DNA from: Stenotrophomonas rhizophila
GTDB taxonomy: Bacteria > Pseudomonadota > Gammaproteobacteria > Xanthomonadales > Xanthomonadaceae
DNA length: 64,000 nt
Assembly: GCF_001704155.1 (NCBI RefSeq)
Contig: NZ_CP016294.1
Location: forward strand, 741,501-805,500
Direction of reading: 5' to 3'
Shown one piece after another: positions 61,433-64,000 of this stretch (position 1 is the first letter of the stretch; every line of letters begins with the position of its first letter). The notes beneath the pieces were generated by a model. It searched no databases. It saw nothing but the letters and a program-made list of their open reading frames with translations, and was not told where the DNA came from. Both the position numbers and the translations under genes were made by a program.

Positions 61433-62854
61433 TCAGCCGGCGCGGTTGCCGCCGCCCGGACCGCGACCGCCGCCACCACCGCCACCACCGCCACGGCGCT
61501 GGCCCGACGGCGCACCACCGCGCGGCGCACCGTTGCCGGCACCACGGCTTGCACCGCGACCAGCACCGTCACGCTGGCCGCCGCCGGTCTTGGCACCGGC
61601 ATGGGCGTGGCGCGGGGCCTCGCCATGCGGACGGCGCGCGTGCTTGCGCGGCGAACGATCGCCACCCGGCACTTCGGCCTTGCCCGGCGCGCTGTTGCCC
61701 CAGCGGATCGGGGTCTGCGGCTCGAAGCCCGGCACGTCGCGGATGTCCATGTCCTTGTCCAGCAGGCGCACGATCTGGCGCAGCAGCTTGGCTTCGTCCT
61801 GGGCCACCAGCGAGATCGCCTGGCCGGTCGAGCCGTTGCGGCCGGTACGGCCGATACGGTGCACGTAATCTTCCGGCACCATCGGCAGGTCGTAGTTGAT
61901 GACCTTCGGCAGTTCGTTGATGTCGATACCGCGCGCGGCGATGTCGGTGGCCACCAGCACGGTCACGCGGCCGGCCTTGAAGTCGCCCAGCGCACGCAGG
62001 CGCTGGCCCTGGCTCTTGTTGCCGTGGATCGCCGCGGTCTTGATGCCCGACTTCTCCAGGAACGTGGCCAGCTTGTCGCAGCCGTGCTTGGTACGGCCGA
62101 ACACCAGGGTCTGCTCGCGGCTGTCCTGGGCCAGCAGGTGCAGCAGCAGGTCACGCTTGCGCGGGCCGTCAACCGGGTGCACGCAGTGCTTGATGGATTC
62201 GGCGACCGTGTTCTTCGGGGTGACCTGGATCTGCGCCGGATCGCGCATGAACTCCAAGGCCAGCTGCTTGATGCTCTCTTCGAAGGTCGCCGAGAACAGC
62301 AGGGTCTGGCGGTTCTGGCGCGGCAGCTTGGCGAGGATCTTCTTGATCGACGGCAGGAAGCCCATGTCCAGCATGCGGTCGGCTTCGTCCAGCACCAGGA
62401 TCTCGATGCCCGACAGGTCGACGCTGCGACGCTCCAGGTGGTCGATCAGGCGGCCCGGGCAGGCCACCAGCAGGTCCACGCCACGGCGCAGCACGTCGAA
62501 CTGGTTGCCCATGCCGACGCCGCCGTAGATGCAGGCGCTGGGAATGCGCAGGTACTTGCTGTAGCCGCGCAGGCTGTCATGCACCTGGGTAGCCAGTTCG
62601 CGGGTCGGGGCCAGCACCAGCGCACGCGGCTTGCGCGGGCCGTTCACGGCCTGCGGGTTGGTGCCCAGGTGCTGCAGCAGCGGCAGGCCGAACGCAGCGG
62701 TCTTGCCGGTACCGGTCTGCGCGCCGGCCAGCAGGTCGCGGCCTTCCAGGGCCAGCGGGATCGCCTGCTCCTGGATCGGGGTGGGGTTTTCATAGCCCTG
62801 CTCGGACAACGCGCGCAGCAGGAACGGGGCAAGGCCCAGGTTTTCAAAAGACAT
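61433..62854 (-). CDS. rhlE: DEAD-box RNA helicase, RhlE-type
   Basis: 473 residues from ATG 62854, where the family N-terminus (SFENLGLAPFLLRALSEQGY) begins. Motifs: Q motif NPTPIQEQAIP, I AQTGTGKTAAF, Ia PTRELATQ, II VLDEADRML, III SATFE, V TDIAARGID, VI HRIGRTGRNGSTG. The C-terminus is a long Arg/Gly/Pro-rich tail ending with a run of Gly and typical of RhlE-like proteins; its first part has His/Lys clusters. It remodels RNA, for example in ribosome assembly or cold adaptation. A long leader precedes it. Confidence 0.93.
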   Translation of the reverse strand: MSFENLGLAPFLLRALSEQGYENPTPIQEQAIPLALEGRDLLAGAQTGTGKTAAFGLPLLQHLGTNPQAVNGPRKPRALVLAPTRELATQVHDSLRGYSKYLRIPSACIYGGVGMGNQFDVLRRGVDLLVACPGRLIDHLERRSVDLSGIEILVLDEADRMLDMGFLPSIKKILAKLPRQNRQTLLFSATFEESIKQLALEFMRDPAQIQVTPKNTVAESIKHCVHPVDGPRKRDLLLHLLAQDSREQTLVFGRTKHGCDKLATFLEKSGIKTAAIHGNKSQGQRLRALGDFKAGRVTVLVATDIAARGIDINELPKVINYDLPMVPEDYVHRIGRTGRNGSTGQAISLVAQDEAKLLRQIVRLLDKDMDIRDVPGFEPQTPIRWGNSAPGKAEVPGGDRSPRKHARRPHGEAPRHAHAGAKTGGGQRDGAGRGASRGAGNGAPRGGAPSGQRRGGGGGGGGGRGPGGGNRAG

Positions 62855-63190
62855 CGGGTGGAAGCTCCAAAGACGAAGTAACGCCAGGCCGAATGGCCGG
62901 ACGCAAGGCAGATCGAGTTGATCGGCTGACTCGGAGCGTTCCCGTGAACCGCGCTGCGAGAATTGGGTGCAGCCCACGCGGTGCGCAGACTGGAATGCAT
63001 GACGAATGGCGTCGGAGTGGGGGCGGGCGAGGGACGGAAATCCCGATCGCCGGCGATCCCGAAGGGAAACGGACGGCCGCTGCAGACCCGCATAGTGTAG
63101 CGGAACCGCGCCCGCAAGGCCAAATCCCCCGTTCAGGTTGAACAAGCGACTCCCGACGTATCCATGCCTCCCCGGCGCCCGTAGCAATTC

Positions 63191-63214
63191 GTAGCGGCCG
63201 GCCCCCAGCCGGAC
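63191..63214. repeat. single SMAG-type REP
   Basis: GTAG followed by CGGCCGGC-CCCC-AGCCGG, an imperfect palindrome of the family. Confidence 0.55.
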
Positions 63215-63280
63215 GACCTTGGCGAGCGACCACATCAGCATCATTCGGATGGTTTATGTTCGTTCTGCGGCACTGCGACT

Positions 63281-63308
63281 TGGCATGACCGCGCATTTGG
63301 TTACACTC
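63281..63308 (+). promoter_or_regulatory. sigma-70-like promoter of FAH-family gene
   Basis: TTGGCA (63281-63286), a 16-bp spacer, and TACACT (63303-63308), 38 bp before the start codon. Both boxes are close to consensus. Confidence 0.55.
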
Positions 63309-63346
63309 GAAACCTATTTCCTGCGATCCCCCGGATATCCCACCCA

Positions 63347-64000
63347 TGAAGCTTGGTTCTTTGAAGGAAGGCGGCCGCGACGGCACCCTGATCGTGGTCT
63401 CGCGCGACCTGCGCCATGGCGTGCGCGCCACCGGGATCGCCGCCACGCTGCAGCAGGCCCTGGAAGACTGGAGCCATCTGGCGCCGCGCCTGAACGCGTT
63501 GTACGAGTCGCTCAACGACGGCAGCGCCGATGGCGTGTTCGACATCGACCTGCAGGCACTGGCCGCGCCGCTGCCGCGCGCCTACGAATTCGTCGATGGC
63601 AGCGCCTACCTGCCGCATGTAGAGCGCGTGCGCCGCGCCCGTGGCGCAGAAGTGCCGGAAAGCTTTTACACCGATCCGCTGATGTACCAGGCCACCAGCG
63701 CCGGGTTCCATGGCCCGCGCGATGCCGTGAAGGTGGTCAGCGAGGAGTACGGCATCGACCTGGAAGCCGAGCTGGTGGTCATCACCGATGACGTGCCGAT
63801 GGCGGTCACCGCCGAGCAGGCCGCCGGCCATATCCAGCTGGTCGGCCTGGTCAACGACGTCTCGCTGCGCAACCTGATCCCGGGCGAGCTGGCCAAGGGC
63901 TTCGGCTTCCTGCAGTCCAAGCCGCGTTCGGCGCTGTCGCCGGTGTTCGTCACCCCCGATGAGCTGGGCGAGGCCTGGCAGGACAGCAAGGTGCACCTGC
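63347..64000 (+). CDS. Fumarylacetoacetate hydrolase family protein, 5' part
   Basis: The first 218 codons of a gene that continues past the window. It starts MKLGSLKEGGRDGTLIVVSR and has the metal-ligand Glu/Asp region in SEEYGIDLEAELVVITDDVP and VGLVNDVSLRNLIPGELAKG, as in FAH-domain proteins of about 330 residues. These cleave fumarylacetoacetate at the end of tyrosine degradation, or related beta-keto acids. The start is at the first ATG after a good promoter. The missing 3' part prevents a firmer assignment. Confidence 0.88.

Larger units (their letters stand above)
62855..63346. other. divergent intergenic region with REP and promoter
   Basis: 492 bp without a convincing gene. Near the helicase gene it is GC-rich with small inverted repeats, which could be a long 5' leader. 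Further on is GTAG-type REP sequence GTAGCGGCCGGCCCCCAGCC (63191-63210) and a sigma-70-like promoter facing the fumarylacetoacetate hydrolase gene. Open frames running through here continue the helicase frame upstream but look non-coding. Confidence 0.6.

Noticed and set aside
62855..63244. N-terminal extension of the DEAD-box helicase frame
   Set aside because: The extension has no helicase features, passes through non-coding composition, and the family N-terminus starts exactly at 62854.

Overview
This is a GC-rich (roughly two-thirds G+C by eye), gene-dense chromosomal window from a gammaproteobacterium of the Xanthomonadaceae, most likely Stenotrophomonas. The main evidence is a large number of short palindromic repeats that begin with GTAG (the SMAG/GTAG REP style described in S. 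maltophilia), small families typical of xanthomonads (DUF3247, DUF3297, DUF3016, DUF4031), and several secreted metallopeptidases and TonB receptors. I see no tRNA, rRNA, CRISPR array, insertion sequence or prophage. The species call is an inference.

Layout. 0-2.4 kb: end of a DGPF/YCII protein gene, two VOC proteins and an ECF42-type sigma factor. 2.4-7.1 kb: four co-oriented envelope genes ending in a CsgG-like lipoprotein, function unknown. 7.4-15.6 kb: M28 peptidase, a LytS/LytTR two-component pair, a membrane protein, an MpaB-like oxygenase and an M13 peptidase. 15.9-21.7 kb: a PAS-GGDEF(degenerate)-EAL protein, a DOPA-dioxygenase-like enzyme and a CPA1 antiporter. 21.7-26.9 kb: small uncharacterised genes, motA-motB, cytosolic msrB and a tiny Gln-rich protein. 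26.9-30 kb: the alanine catabolic unit dadR/dadA-alr. 30.5-36 kb: hybrid histidine kinase, DUF3247 protein, then rsmC-rsuA-HAD phosphatase coupled by ATGA overlaps. 36.1-37.9 kb: fabA-fabB. 38.1-41.3 kb: dinB, an NAD(P)-binding protein and a LysR regulator in a block with unusual G-over-C strand bias. 41.3-46.6 kb: gph, a cobalamin-riboswitch-controlled btuB, a CobC-like phosphatase, a TfoX C-terminal-domain protein, free-methionine-sulfoxide reductase and bioD. 46.6-53.7 kb: MocR-like regulator, then a periplasmic methionine sulfoxide repair operon (msrB-dipZ-msrA) divergent from an OmpR-type two-component system. 53.7-55.6 kb: a secreted alpha/beta hydrolase bracketed by two copies of a repeat element, then queD. 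56.1-64 kb: TonB receptor plus M14 peptidase, an RhlE-type DEAD-box helicase and the start of a fumarylacetoacetate hydrolase family gene.

How the parts fit together. Oxidised methionine repair is represented three times: cytosolic MsrB, free-Met-SO reductase, and the exported MsrA/MsrB pair with DipZ as likely electron donor. Peptide scavenging is suggested by M28, M13 and M14 enzymes, the last one coupled to a TonB receptor. The best candidate for an undescribed system is the 2.46-7.15 kb envelope operon. The best non-coding oddities are the repeat elements at 13.3, 39.3 and 53.7-55.4 kb, the tandem GTAG expansions, and the tandem operator-like sequence at 56.0 kb.
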